A stretch of DNA of 64,000 bases, from the NCBI GenBank assembly GCA_020632495.1, contig JACKFL010000005.1:620001-684000 (forward strand), read 5' to 3'. How positions within the stretch are numbered: position 1 is the stretch's first letter; each line of letters opens with the position of its first letter. A model generated the notes under the pieces. It made no database searches, was not told the DNA's origin, and was given only the letters and a program-made list of their open reading frames with translations. This DNA comes from Candidatus Omnitrophota bacterium (GTDB lineage: Bacteria; Omnitrophota; Gorgyraeia; Zapsychrales; Zapsychraceae). Positions 34,322 through 42,908 of this stretch are shown here, piece by piece. The translations under genes were made by a program, and so were the position numbers.

Positions 34322-35231
34322 ATTCTTTTTCCAGCACGTCCAGAGACTTCTCGAAGAATTCCTTCTCATCCTCCAGCCCCAGTTCGTCGCTGATCCTGAT
34401 CAAATCCCGGTAGCGTTTCGCCGGGTCCACGCCGAGATTCCACGTCAACTTCGCCAGACATACCGGACACAACCACAAGGGACGGCGGTCCGATTCCTGG
34501 CGGTGATTGGCGCCGTTCATATTGCATTCAAAATACGGGCAGTGATGCAGCGAAAACATGTGGCCGAGTTCGTGCGTCCCGGTCTTGACGGTGCGCAGCA
34601 GGCAGAGGTGCCGCTGTGATTCGCGATTAGGGTTGCCGTTGCGGTAAATGGACCAAACGCCGACCCGGTCGGTGATCGAGGCTTGACCGAACACAAAATT
34701 CCAGCCCTCGCCGGGCCACAGATCGGACGACGTAAAGGCGATCAGGGACACCGCATCGTCAGGCAGGTTCGGTGTGAGGATATCTTCCAGGACGTACGAC
34801 GTAAGGATCTGTTTGTCCCCGGTCTGCGGATGCACGCGCCGCGCCCGCGGGGGAATGCTGTCGAGGCCGACCGGATCCAGCCAGCGTGTTTCCAGTTGAA
34901 AGTAGGCCTCGATGTAACGCGCCGTGTCGCGGATGACCGCCTGCCGCGCAGGATCAAATTCACCGAGCAAAACTAAGTAGATGTACTTACGCTCATCGTC
35001 CGGACGCACCGGATGGCCGTTGACATATTCGTAAAAACTCTGATCGGGTTCCGGATGCTGCGCCATCCAGTCATACTCGCCCGGCGGCAGCTTGACTTCA
35101 TGCAGCGGAATCAGTTTTTGAAAGCGGCTCAGATCGATTTGTTCGCCTTCCGCGGCCCGCGCGGATGGGGCTGTTAAGAAAAGCGGGAAAATCGCCAAAA
35201 TCTTGAGAAACCGGAAGCTGAAAAAATTCAC
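34320..35231 (-). CDS. Exported archaemetzincin-like zinc protease (M54)
   Basis: 303 residues with an N-terminal signal peptide (cleaved near ARAAEG). Metzincin zinc site and the archaemetzincin-specific cysteine pattern are present: GTHELGHMFSLHHCPYF, then ECNMNG and WLCPVCLAKL (HExxHxxxxxHC...C...CxxC). Predicted secreted or periplasmic zinc peptidase. Archaemetzincins are usually cytosolic, so the signal peptide is notable. Substrate unknown. Transcribed away from the large gene at 35.5 kb. Confidence 0.88.
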   Translation of the reverse strand: MNFFSFRFLKILAIFPLFLTAPSARAAEGEQIDLSRFQKLIPLHEVKLPPGEYDWMAQHPEPDQSFYEYVNGHPVRPDDERKYIYLVLLGEFDPARQAVIRDTARYIEAYFQLETRWLDPVGLDSIPPRARRVHPQTGDKQILTSYVLEDILTPNLPDDAVSLIAFTSSDLWPGEGWNFVFGQASITDRVGVWSIYRNGNPNRESQRHLCLLRTVKTGTHELGHMFSLHHCPYFECNMNGANHRQESDRRPLWLCPVCLAKLTWNLGVDPAKRYRDLIRISDELGLEDEKEFFEKSLDVLEKE

Positions 35232-35316
35232 ACAACCGCCTTTTCATGTAAAATGTTGTAAATCATATATTTAAGTGATTCAAGTGAGGGGCTCGCCGGA
35301 CCGAAAATAATCCGTG

Positions 35317-35344
35317 TTGACAATACATATTAAGGGTGTAATAT
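35317..35344 (+). promoter_or_regulatory. Promoter of the 1,427-residue protein gene
   Basis: TTGACA (35317-35322), 16-bp spacer, TAATAT (35339-35344); start near 35351 and a leader of about 115 bases. Confidence 0.75.
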
Positions 35345-35466
35345 GAACCTAGCTTCCCGTAAGCCTCACATTCCCCAATCCAATCTGATCCGCTAATCAA
35401 CGATACGTCACGATTTGTATGCGCAGTATTCAGGCTCATCGTGTGCCTGTTTAAGGATAGCAGACT

Positions 35467-38400
35467 ATGTCTTTAATGCGAATGAAAAAATGGCGCGCCG
35501 CGCTCTGTTGCGGTCTGTGCGCGGTGCTGACGGCCGGTCCCGTGGTCCCGGTCAACGCGCGGGAAACCACCGCGCTCGGCTTACCCGTGCCCGGCACACT
35601 GGTGACGGCCAGCGAACAGTTCTCTCCCGCGGTCCTGAAAGGGATGACCGTGCATCCGGAAGAGCCGTTCCGTTTTGACTTCATCATCGATACCGGTGAC
35701 TCCGGTTTGGGCGCAGAGGAACTGCAGTCCGAGGCCGACAAACTCATCCGCTATTTCATGGCCGCGCTCACCGTTCCCGAAAGGCAACTGTGGGTGAACC
35801 TTTCTCCCTACGAACAGAACCGCATCATCCCGCCGGTCTTCGGTGAGACGGAAATGGGCCGCGATCTGCTCGCCCAGGATTATCTGCTCAAACAACTCAC
35901 TGCCTCGATGATTTATCCCGAGAGTGAACTCGGCGCGCGTTTTTGGCAGCGCGTTCATGCCCGCGCCCGCGAGCGATTCGGTTCCGATGAGATTCCGGTC
36001 GACACCTTCAACAAGATTTGGATCGTCCCGCAGACCGCTGATCTTTATGTCAGCGGCCGCAATGTATTCGTCGTCGAGAGCCGGCTCAAGGTCATGCTGG
36101 AGGAAGACTACGTCGCGTTGCGTCATAACGCCGGCCATCATGAACACGGCGTGGGCAAGGGCGCGCCGGATGAACTCAGCCCGGCGGCGGCGCTGTCGGC
36201 GCAGATCGTGCGCGAGATCGTGATCCCGGAGATCGAACATGAAGTCAATTTCGGCAGGAACTTCGCCAACCTTCGGCAGATATTCCATTCGCTGATCCTG
36301 GCGGCCTGGTACAAGCAGAACCTTAAGGAATCGGTTTTCGCCCGCAGTTACGTCGACCAGGGCAAGACCGACGGGATCGTCAACGACGACCCCGCCGTTA
36401 ATCGCAAGATTTACGATCAGTATGTCGCCGCGTACAAGCGGGGAGTCTATAACTATATCCGTGAAGATTACGACGTGGCCAGCCAATCGTCTATTCCGCG
36501 CAAATATTTCTCCGGAGGTGTCGAGGCGGATGTCACGCCGGTGATGCGGGTCGGCCGCTCCACCGAAAGGCTCGCTCAGTCGATCACTGGGGAACTGGTG
36601 ACGGCCACCGCCTTTGCCCGGGCGTCCCACTTGTTCGCGCATCAACAGGGAGGGTTCGCGCCGGTCCTCGCCGACATTGCCACGGAAATCGGTATTAGCG
36701 AAACAGACGGCGTCTATCCGTTTGTGCGGGAAGTGCGCGCGCGCGGCGGGCGCATCGCCTTGGCTAACGGCGGCCGTCTGGAGTTGACGGCCGACGGGAT
36801 CCTGACGGTGATCGATCCGCGTTTTCAGGGTGATCATGCCGGGCGCGGAACATACCAACTGGCCGTTTATGCGCGCAATGAGGCCAAGGCGCGTCATGAG
36901 CTGGCGGAACTGCGCGCGTTGATCGACGCGGCGCGAGAGTTAGGGATCATCTCTTCGGTCGACAGCGACGAGCAATTAGGCGCGGCCCTGCAGGCCTGGG
37001 CCAACGATACGTCGGTAGACGACACCGAACGGCTGGCCCGGCAAAACCGTTTGATCACGGCGGCCCACCAAGCGCACCGTTTGGGCTTGATCGCCGAAGG
37101 GCAGGCGCAAACAGCACGGCAGGCGGCCGAACCGGTATTGCTCACCCGGCCGGTATCCGGATTTGACATCACCATCGCCAGCGACGGGGCGCAGGCGCTG
37201 CGCATCTATCATTTCTTGAAATTCCTCGGTGAGCAAGAGTTTCATCCGCTGCTGCTGAGTACCGCCCGGGTCGCGGCCGCGGCGATTCAGCGCCGGCCCG
37301 GACTGCTGGTCAAGACACAGGACCTGACACCGGACGTAATCGAAGATACCTTTGCGCGGTTGAACGAATTTTCCACCGAACGGCTTGAGTCGGTCCTCTT
37401 GTCGGTTCCCGGATTGAGCATGGAACGGATCAACCTGTTTCGTCAACTCGGCGTAATCATCGGGATGGCCGCCGGTCAGCGGGATGAGGCTGATGTCGAG
37501 GCCGAGTTGGAGAAATTACGGGGGATGTACCCGGAGTTATTTGAGAACGCGCTGGCCGGCGTCGACCGGCTGCGTCTGCGCCGGCGCCTGCATCTGCTGA
37601 ACCGGGTCGAGCGCCGCTACCATGCCGGTGATTTGCCCGCGGTCCTGAGTTTCGGCGACAAGCACGGCCGCACCGCGGACCTGGAAAAGATTCTGGAACG
37701 GGCCCGCGCCGCCGCGCGCGCCGGCGAACAGCTGACTGTCGTCGGTCACGGCGACGCCTTCGACCGCGGCACAAACAATGTGCGCGTGTTGCGCATCCTG
37801 CAGGAGCTCAAACAACTGGAGGCCGAACATGACAACATCACCGTCAAGCTGCTGCTGGGCAATCATGAGACCTGGCTGCTGAAGTCCCGCATGGCCGTGT
37901 TGCGCGAAGATGAGGAGGTATGGTTCCTCAACGGAGGCGAGAAGACGCTCGACGAGTTTGCCAGGGAGCCGGGCGGGATTGAAGAACTGATGCGCTTTAT
38001 TCTCGATAACTTCGACGTGTATTACATCGATGGCTGGGGCATGCTGCACATCCACGGCGGTTTTGAAGCCGGTGCCCAGGGTGATCCTGTGTGGCCTGCC
38101 GAACGGCTGGTGAACCTTCAGTCGCAGCTCGAGGAGTACCGCGCGAGTCTCAAGTGGGACGGGGCCGCGGAGTTTCCCGACGCCGAGCGCCGTCCGCTGC
38201 GTCAGCTGATGCACGACATCGGCCGGATGATCACCGTTTCCCGCGAGAGCTGGGACCAGCGTTTCCGCGACATCCGCGTCGAGATGGACCCGGAGTCGCG
38301 CGAGACGATGTACCAGATCGTCAAGAGCCAGATCATGCGCATCCCGGGCAACGACACGCCGACCGAAGCCGAACTGCGCACCTTCTTTAACGCCAACTGG

Positions 38401-39750
38401 AAGGCGATGCTCATCGCCAATCACGACATGTATTATTCGTTAGGTCTTCTGTTTGATATCGATGATTCGCGCCGCGAGGAGTTTTTATCCGGCCGTCTGG
38501 ACCGTTTTATGGCGGGCATGGGCGTGCTCGGTGTCATCAACGGGCATCATCATCATTTGTCCGTGATGAACGCCGATCAACGCATCTTCGGGATCGACGT
38601 CGATGATATCGATGCCGGACATATGATCATGGACGCCGACGGCGTGACGTTCTATCCGGTTAACCGCGAAGGGGTGGAACAGCTCATTGAGCCGTGGGAG
38701 ATGCTCGCCAACTGGGAAGATCAAAGACAACGCCTGCACGGATATTATGCCGAACACGATCTGCTTACCTTGTTAAACGCCGGCAAACTAAAGCCGCCTT
38801 CCGACGAAGACGCGGCCATGCTGGTGCGGGTCAATGACGTGGAGATCAGCGCCAAACAGCGCGACCGCTACGTGCAGGCGGCCGCGGACCTCGTTCGCCA
38901 GATCGAACAGCGGGGCGTGACCCGGCTTTTGTTGACGGGGCCGAGCGCCTTCATCTCTATGGAGCTCATCCGCGAACAATGGCAGCGGAGTTTCGGTAGC
39001 CTGGACAAGCTCCCCGAGATGCATGTGATCGACGACTATGCGGGGCTGCGTTCGATTATGGTGTGGTACAGCGGCGATCTCACGCGCAACCTGCGGCGCC
39101 ATATCCCGCGTTTTAACGTGGTCCGTTTCCGTCAAGAGCTGGCAGAAGGCCGCGTCGCGCTGATCGGAACGCAGATCACCGGCGGGACCACCATGAAGAA
39201 ACTGCACCGGCTGTTCAAGGCGGAATTCGGCGTGACCCCGGCGATCGGCGCCCTGGTCGCGGCGCATTCACAATACCGGCAGCGTAAGCCATTCGAAAAG
39301 TGGGGGGAATTTGACGTCATGGCCGGAGCGGTCAACGGCCCGCTGGCCGATCTTATGAGTGAGTACATTTCCGCGCAGCGCGGAAAGTGGAAAGCAGAGC
39401 CGCCCTACCGTACCAAAGGCGTAAACGATCCGCTTGTCGAGGCGGTCCGTGATGGTATCCGTGCGGACGCGGCGGTCCTTGTCCGGGAAAAGGTGGTCCG
39501 GCCGGATCAGCAGGCGGCCGTGTTAAGTGAGGCTCCCGGGGGGATCGACCTTAATCCGCAGGCCATGACCATCACCGTCAGCGGCGATGCCGCCCCGCTG
39601 ATCACCCCTGCCGATGCCACGCAGGTTGTCCCCGACGTCGAAGGCTACGTCCCGCTCATCCTCCCCGTCACCCCCGCCGCGAACCTGCCGGTGTTATTGG
39701 GGGGAGGGGGTGCACCAACGGACAGAGAAAGTATCAGTTATTTAAGGTAA
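35467..39750 (+). CDS. Large secreted protein with PPP-type phosphatase domain
   Basis: 1,427 residues with a signal peptide (cleavage near VNAREТ-like VNA/RE, about residue 30). Residues 40-450 form a block with NxxWIVPQTADLY and many helices that I do not recognise outside large Omnitrophota-type proteins. A metallophosphatase domain follows: GDKHG (730-734), GDAFDRG (762-768), GNHE (798-801), HGG (863-865) and NGHHHH (1025-1030), the metal ligands of PPP/calcineurin-like enzymes. Residues about 1110-1350 include ALIGTQITGGTTM (about 1231-1243), loosely like a phosphoribosyltransferase loop. Role unknown; predicted periplasmic or extracellular. Own promoter and terminator. Confidence 0.85.
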   Translation: MSLMRMKKWRAALCCGLCAVLTAGPVVPVNARETTALGLPVPGTLVTASEQFSPAVLKGMTVHPEEPFRFDFIIDTGDSGLGAEELQSEADKLIRYFMAALTVPERQLWVNLSPYEQNRIIPPVFGETEMGRDLLAQDYLLKQLTASMIYPESELGARFWQRVHARARERFGSDEIPVDTFNKIWIVPQTADLYVSGRNVFVVESRLKVMLEEDYVALRHNAGHHEHGVGKGAPDELSPAAALSAQIVREIVIPEIEHEVNFGRNFANLRQIFHSLILAAWYKQNLKESVFARSYVDQGKTDGIVNDDPAVNRKIYDQYVAAYKRGVYNYIREDYDVASQSSIPRKYFSGGVEADVTPVMRVGRSTERLAQSITGELVTATAFARASHLFAHQQGGFAPVLADIATEIGISETDGVYPFVREVRARGGRIALANGGRLELTADGILTVIDPRFQGDHAGRGTYQLAVYARNEAKARHELAELRALIDAARELGIISSVDSDEQLGAALQAWANDTSVDDTERLARQNRLITAAHQAHRLGLIAEGQAQTARQAAEPVLLTRPVSGFDITIASDGAQALRIYHFLKFLGEQEFHPLLLSTARVAAAAIQRRPGLLVKTQDLTPDVIEDTFARLNEFSTERLESVLLSVPGLSMERINLFRQLGVIIGMAAGQRDEADVEAELEKLRGMYPELFENALAGVDRLRLRRRLHLLNRVERRYHAGDLPAVLSFGDKHGRTADLEKILERARAAARAGEQLTVVGHGDAFDRGTNNVRVLRILQELKQLEAEHDNITVKLLLGNHETWLLKSRMAVLREDEEVWFLNGGEKTLDEFAREPGGIEELMRFILDNFDVYYIDGWGMLHIHGGFEAGAQGDPVWPAERLVNLQSQLEEYRASLKWDGAAEFPDAERRPLRQLMHDIGRMITVSRESWDQRFRDIRVEMDPESRETMYQIVKSQIMRIPGNDTPTEAELRTFFNANWKAMLIANHDMYYSLGLLFDIDDSRREEFLSGRLDRFMAGMGVLGVINGHHHHLSVMNADQRIFGIDVDDIDAGHMIMDADGVTFYPVNREGVEQLIEPWEMLANWEDQRQRLHGYYAEHDLLTLLNAGKLKPPSDEDAAMLVRVNDVEISAKQRDRYVQAAADLVRQIEQRGVTRLLLTGPSAFISMELIREQWQRSFGSLDKLPEMHVIDDYAGLRSIMVWYSGDLTRNLRRHIPRFNVVRFRQELAEGRVALIGTQITGGTTMKKLHRLFKAEFGVTPAIGALVAAHSQYRQRKPFEKWGEFDVMAGAVNGPLADLMSEYISAQRGKWKAEPPYRTKGVNDPLVEAVRDGIRADAAVLVREKVVRPDQQAAVLSEAPGGIDLNPQAMTITVSGDAAPLITPADATQVVPDVEGYVPLILPVTPAANLPVLLGGGGAPTDRESISYLR

Positions 39751-39771
39751 GCAGTAGGTATGAGGCAAAAG

Positions 39772-39801
39772 AAAAGGACCTTCGTTTGAAGGTCCTTTTT
39801 T
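39772..39801. terminator. Bidirectional terminator
   Basis: Stem aaaaggaccttc/gaaggtcctttt with GTTT loop. T run on the plus strand ends the large gene; on the minus strand it lies just past the displaced tRNA-Asp 3' fragment, so it was probably the original terminator of that tRNA. Confidence 0.85.
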
Positions 39802-39805
39802 ATGG

Positions 39806-39847
39806 CGGGGTTGACGAGATTTGAACTCGCGACCTCCTGCGTGACAG
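39806..39847 (-). repeat. Displaced tRNA-Asp 3' end (attachment-site copy)
   Basis: 42 bases identical to 42581-42622, covering the discriminator, 3' acceptor strand, T arm and part of the anticodon arm of tRNA-Asp. The match stops abruptly after GTGACAG. It cannot be a working tRNA because the 5' half is absent. Confidence 0.88.
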
Positions 39848-40001
39848 TAGTACGTGGCAATATAAAATATGGGTAGCATATTGTTGTTCTGTATATACTT
39901 AACTAGTATTGGGCAATCTATGAAATGTGTAAATGTCCAATATTTGCCCAAATTGCGTCCTCCTCGCAAAATTGCACTCGGATCCACGGCCCGGACATGG
40001 G

Positions 40002-41381
40002 CTATTGATAGCCGGTTATACTGGCATCATATTGATCTTTAGTGATTATACCCATGTAAAGAACAGCTAACGGCAATAAATGAATCAAGAAACGGCTCGA
40101 GGTTGTTGATAAGTGCCAGGTAAGCGGCAATTGGGTTAATAGGTATACGGATGTGTAACCTAAAGCTACCAGCAACAGCCATATTCCAAGGCCCATGTAC
40201 TTCTTACGAATAACTCGGGTAACGTTCGTTAAAATAGTTATGAGAAATATAACCCATACAATATTCCATCTTTTGGGCTGAAATATTTGTCTTTGATATT
40301 CATATAGAATTTTAGGCATTCGACTTAAATTTTTAAATAATCTCACTGGTGCCTCAGTTACCTTAAAATCTGGAAATGCGTCCTGAATGTTTAGATTCAT
40401 TGCTTTTGTAGCATAAATATAGCCCCCAACTAATGCCAATAAATAAATCCCAACAAGAAAGCCCAAACCTATTAATTTTCTCTTGTATATAATTAAAAAT
40501 ATCAAGATGCTCACTGCACTCACTGTCAGCAGCATTACACCTTCGGTTTTTGTGCTTATAGTTAAGAACATGTACAGCATTCCAAGGATTAATTCCGATT
40601 TCTTCTCCGAAAACAACCAACTATGCAAGTAAAATACTCCGGCCGTAAAATAGAACGAAAGAACGACATCAGTATTTACATATGTCCCCATTGCAAAATA
40701 TTGTGGCACTGTAGCCAGCATCGCGCATAGGCCGAGAGCCCACGTTCGACCAATCTCTCGTCTGGCAAAACAAAACAAACAAGTTATGAGAGACAAAGAA
40801 TATATCGGAAAGAGGACATTGACCAGTGAATCATTCAGGTAACCCTGAAATAAATAAAAATTAAGTTGGGCAAAAGGAACTAACAAAGGATATTGCAGGT
40901 TTGGTATCATCTCTGAATATCCTGATACAAAGTCGGCAGGTATTCCTCCTGAGAAATAGAATAGCTTCGCTTTCATGCTATACATGACCAGGCCATCGTA
41001 ACTAGCCCATGGCTTTATTAATGCAGTAAAAAATGCATATACCGTCTGAATGAGGATAATTCCTATAAAGACTTTATCTAGAGTCTGTAACCGCATCGTC
41101 CCAAATATTTGCTGACATACACTCAAGTTAGGCAGAATTTTCCTCTTCCGGAATAATTGAACTATTAGCAAAAACAATAATAAAGCTACGGTAGCATATT
41201 TACTGTATGGAATTTTAAATATGGACTGAATGCCCAGAAGCGTTGATGTACACCCCACCCCCAGTGGAAATGCCTGCATTATTTTTTCTTCATAGTTCAG
41301 CGTGGCTGCACAGATATCAACTATAAAATAACCAATAAAAGCAATACAGATAAACCAAAAGAATAAATTCAATAGATCCAC
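40002..41381 (-). CDS. Polytopic membrane protein, GT-C/PMT-like
   Basis: 459 residues with about eleven hydrophobic helices. An early charged loop (ALIKPWASYDGLVMYSMKAK) and Tyr/Trp-rich segments recall GT-C lipid-linked-sugar glycosyltransferases (PMT/GT39-like), but I see no decisive DD/ED motif. Start is a GTG four bases after the upstream stop. Codon use is A+T-rich, unlike the chromosome around it, so the gene was probably acquired with the island. Confidence 0.6.
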   Translation of the reverse strand: MDLLNLFFWFICIAFIGYFIVDICAATLNYEEKIMQAFPLGVGCTSTLLGIQSIFKIPYSKYATVALLLFLLIVQLFRKRKILPNLSVCQQIFGTMRLQTLDKVFIGIILIQTVYAFFTALIKPWASYDGLVMYSMKAKLFYFSGGIPADFVSGYSEMIPNLQYPLLVPFAQLNFYLFQGYLNDSLVNVLFPIYSLSLITCLFCFARREIGRTWALGLCAMLATVPQYFAMGTYVNTDVVLSFYFTAGVFYLHSWLFSEKKSELILGMLYMFLTISTKTEGVMLLTVSAVSILIFLIIYKRKLIGLGFLVGIYLLALVGGYIYATKAMNLNIQDAFPDFKVTEAPVRLFKNLSRMPKILYEYQRQIFQPKRWNIVWVIFLITILTNVTRVIRKKYMGLGIWLLLVALGYTSVYLLTQLPLTWHLSTTSSRFLIHLLPLAVLYMGIITKDQYDASITGYQ

Positions 41382-41385
41382 AGAT

Positions 41386-41823
41386 TCAATCTTTCTTTAA
41401 TATGTAGTAAGAATTATCCAGTGAGTCCAACAATTTGTACCCATCATGATCGGGCTTAAACTTATCATCAAACACAATACGATACTCGGCTTCCGAAGTC
41501 AGTCGACGTGGAAATAAAAAATAGATCAACCTTGCATGGTGGATGGTTCTATTATCCAATCCAACAACATCATAGGTAGCATTCGATGGGATATGAATTT
41601 TGACCTTTTCAATGAGTGTATAAAGCCAATCCCTCAGTATCATCCGTTTTCTATCTTCGATATTATCCGCACTTAGAAACCGACCATATCGATAAGCCAA
41701 ATTTTTTTCTTTTGAATCTTTTAGGTAGGGACGAATCGAAAACCATAGCCATATAATTATCCAGAAAACACCACAGACAATTAGATAATAATTCTTGCCA
41801 CGAAACGCCACGATTAGCACCAC
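41386..41823 (-). CDS. Small membrane-anchored protein of unknown function
   Basis: 145 residues. One or two N-terminal hydrophobic helices (YYLIVCGVFWIIIWLWFSI), then a soluble part ending in DSLDNSYYILKKD. It lies four bases before the GT-C-like gene and is probably cotranscribed, so it could supply a periplasmic partner domain. The GTG start at 41823 is uncertain. I do not recognise the family. Confidence 0.5.
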   Translation of the reverse strand: MVLIVAFRGKNYYLIVCGVFWIIIWLWFSIRPYLKDSKEKNLAYRYGRFLSADNIEDRKRMILRDWLYTLIEKVKIHIPSNATYDVVGLDNRTIHHARLIYFLFPRRLTSEAEYRIVFDDKFKPDHDGYKLLDSLDNSYYILKKD

Positions 41824-41955
41824 CTACTTACCGATAGCAGCATGTTTATAACCTTGGGGGAATAACTGGCATGATACGAGGCCAGAAGAATTGTACACAT
41901 AGGATGTTTTGACACTCTTACAAATGCCATGATTTCTACTTGGCCAATAAGTAAG

Positions 41956-42258
41956 CTATACCGACTCCCAATCATTTCCATCAAAACCATTCCAAGCTAC
42001 GTTGTTTCCTGAAATGCTGAACTCTGCGTCAATAACTCCTGGATTGATTAATTGCCTAACATTCTGTCCATCGTAAACGAATATATCCGATTCACCACCA
42101 AACTCTTTGATCCAAGCGACATACTGGCCCGATATATCCGGGAGATCATTGCTGAATTGATCATCAGTGAGCGCCCTGACATTAAATATCGTCGCCTCAG
42201 CATTTCCGCACAGAATCAGCAATCCGAATAATACGAGAATGTTCGTAAACCTTTTCAT
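41956..42258 (-). CDS. Short exported protein, TolB-like beta-propeller fragment
   Basis: 100 residues with a signal peptide (cleaved near AEATIFN). ISGQYVAWIKEFGGESDIFVYDG and ISGNNVAWNGFDGND are two blade-like units of the kind found in TolB-type propellers. A propeller needs six or more blades, so this looks like a truncated remnant; the last blade is cut at WESV. A gaggtaat ribosome site precedes the ATG. The 130 bp after it contain nothing I can assign. Confidence 0.55.
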   Translation of the reverse strand: MKRFTNILVLFGLLILCGNAEATIFNVRALTDDQFSNDLPDISGQYVAWIKEFGGESDIFVYDGQNVRQLINPGVIDAEFSISGNNVAWNGFDGNDWESV

Positions 42259-42538
42259 TGCATTACCTCTGAATCAGAACTTTAGGATTGAAAGGTTAAA
42301 GTATAATCCAATTTGTATACTAGATCAACCGGACAACCAGTGACATAGGTGGACATACCTTCTAGTTGATCGTTTGGATGAGAGCCGCGGTATACTAAAT
42401 CAAGTTTGGAGGACGGTTTGGTGCCATAATGGTGCCATCCGGACGGGCAGAATATAGCAAAATATGCCAATCGTTGACCGGGGGAGGGGTGTCAGTTATT
42501 ATCCCGTTTGATGAGGTGTTGAGGCGGGTTATCGTCGA
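42259..42538. other. Right end of the island, non-coding
   Basis: 280 bp between the propeller fragment and the tRNA terminator. Contains direct repeats tggtgccat at 42419-42427 and 42430-42438 (11-bp period), possibly recombinase arm sites. A 62-codon minus-strand frame (42282-42470) has no recognisable family; it might be the tail of a lost integrase gene, but this is a guess. Confidence 0.4.
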
Positions 42539-42573
42539 TAAAAAACCCGAGCCGTCGTGAAACGTGCTCGGGT
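42539..42573 (-). terminator. Terminator of tRNA-Asp
   Basis: Stem acccgagc/gctcgggt (42545-42552 with 42566-42573) followed on the minus strand by a run of six T. It lies inside the island edge, so the element brought its own terminator. Confidence 0.8.
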
Positions 42574-42580
42574 CTATATA

Positions 42581-42655
42581 CGGGGTTGACGAGATTTGAA
42601 CTCGCGACCTCCTGCGTGACAGGCAGGCGTTCTAACCAGGCTGAACTACAACCCC
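42581..42655 (-). tRNA. tRNA-Asp (GTC)
   Basis: 75 nt on the minus strand: acceptor ggggttg/caacccc, anticodon stem cctgc/gcagg around ctGTCac, T loop ttcaaat, discriminator G at 42581, no encoded CCA. Its 3' 42 bases are duplicated at 39806-39847. Confidence 0.96.
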
Positions 42656-42766
42656 TAAAATATGTGATCACCGGTCCGGCCGAAAAATTGCTTAAGCTGC
42701 TGTGGCCCCGCTTTTCTCCTAATCTGGCCTTAAATCCCGGTAATTTGTGTCCGTATAATGGTCGAT

Positions 42767-42795
42767 ATATTACTATAATCATTTTACCGTGTCAA
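42767..42795 (-). promoter_or_regulatory. Minus-strand promoter toward tRNA-Asp
   Basis: TTGACA (42795-42790), 17-bp spacer, TAATAT (42772-42767) read on the minus strand. About 105 bases upstream of tRNA-Asp; no other gene lies in between. Confidence 0.65.
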
Positions 42796-42811
42796 GCGAT
42801 AGATACTGCTG

Positions 42812-42838
42812 CCCGAAAGGGGACAGTCCCCTTCCGGG
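42812..42838. repeat. GGGGACAG palindrome
   Basis: Perfect stem aagggga/tcccctt with CAG loop (42817-42833), extended by cccg/cggg. Related to the AGGGACAG elements at 34.3 and 43.5 kb. Confidence 0.6.
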
Positions 42839-42908
42839 GGACAGGGCGCTTTAGCACTTTTCCTACCTTTCACTACCCCCACCCCCGTAATATCGTTAAA
42901 ATAATCCC

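Larger units (their letters stand above)
39806..42580. mobile_element. tRNA-Asp-linked mini-island, A+T-rich, no integrase
   Basis: About 2.77 kb bounded by 42-bp direct repeats, the right one being the 3' end of an intact tRNA-Asp. This is the usual footprint of site-specific integration into a tRNA 3' end. The base composition is clearly more A+T-rich than both flanks. Three minus-strand genes (GT-C-like membrane protein, small membrane protein, short exported protein) are the cargo. No tyrosine recombinase is seen. Subterminal motifs: inverted ttgggcaa/ttgcccaa (39909-39916, 39944-39951) and direct tggtgccat copies (42419-42427, 42430-42438). Confidence 0.78.

Noticed and set aside
39742..39987. 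81-codon minus-strand frame at the left edge of the island
   Set aside because: It reads through the terminator and the tRNA-Asp fragment (GREFKSRQP-type text is a usual tRNA-derived artefact).
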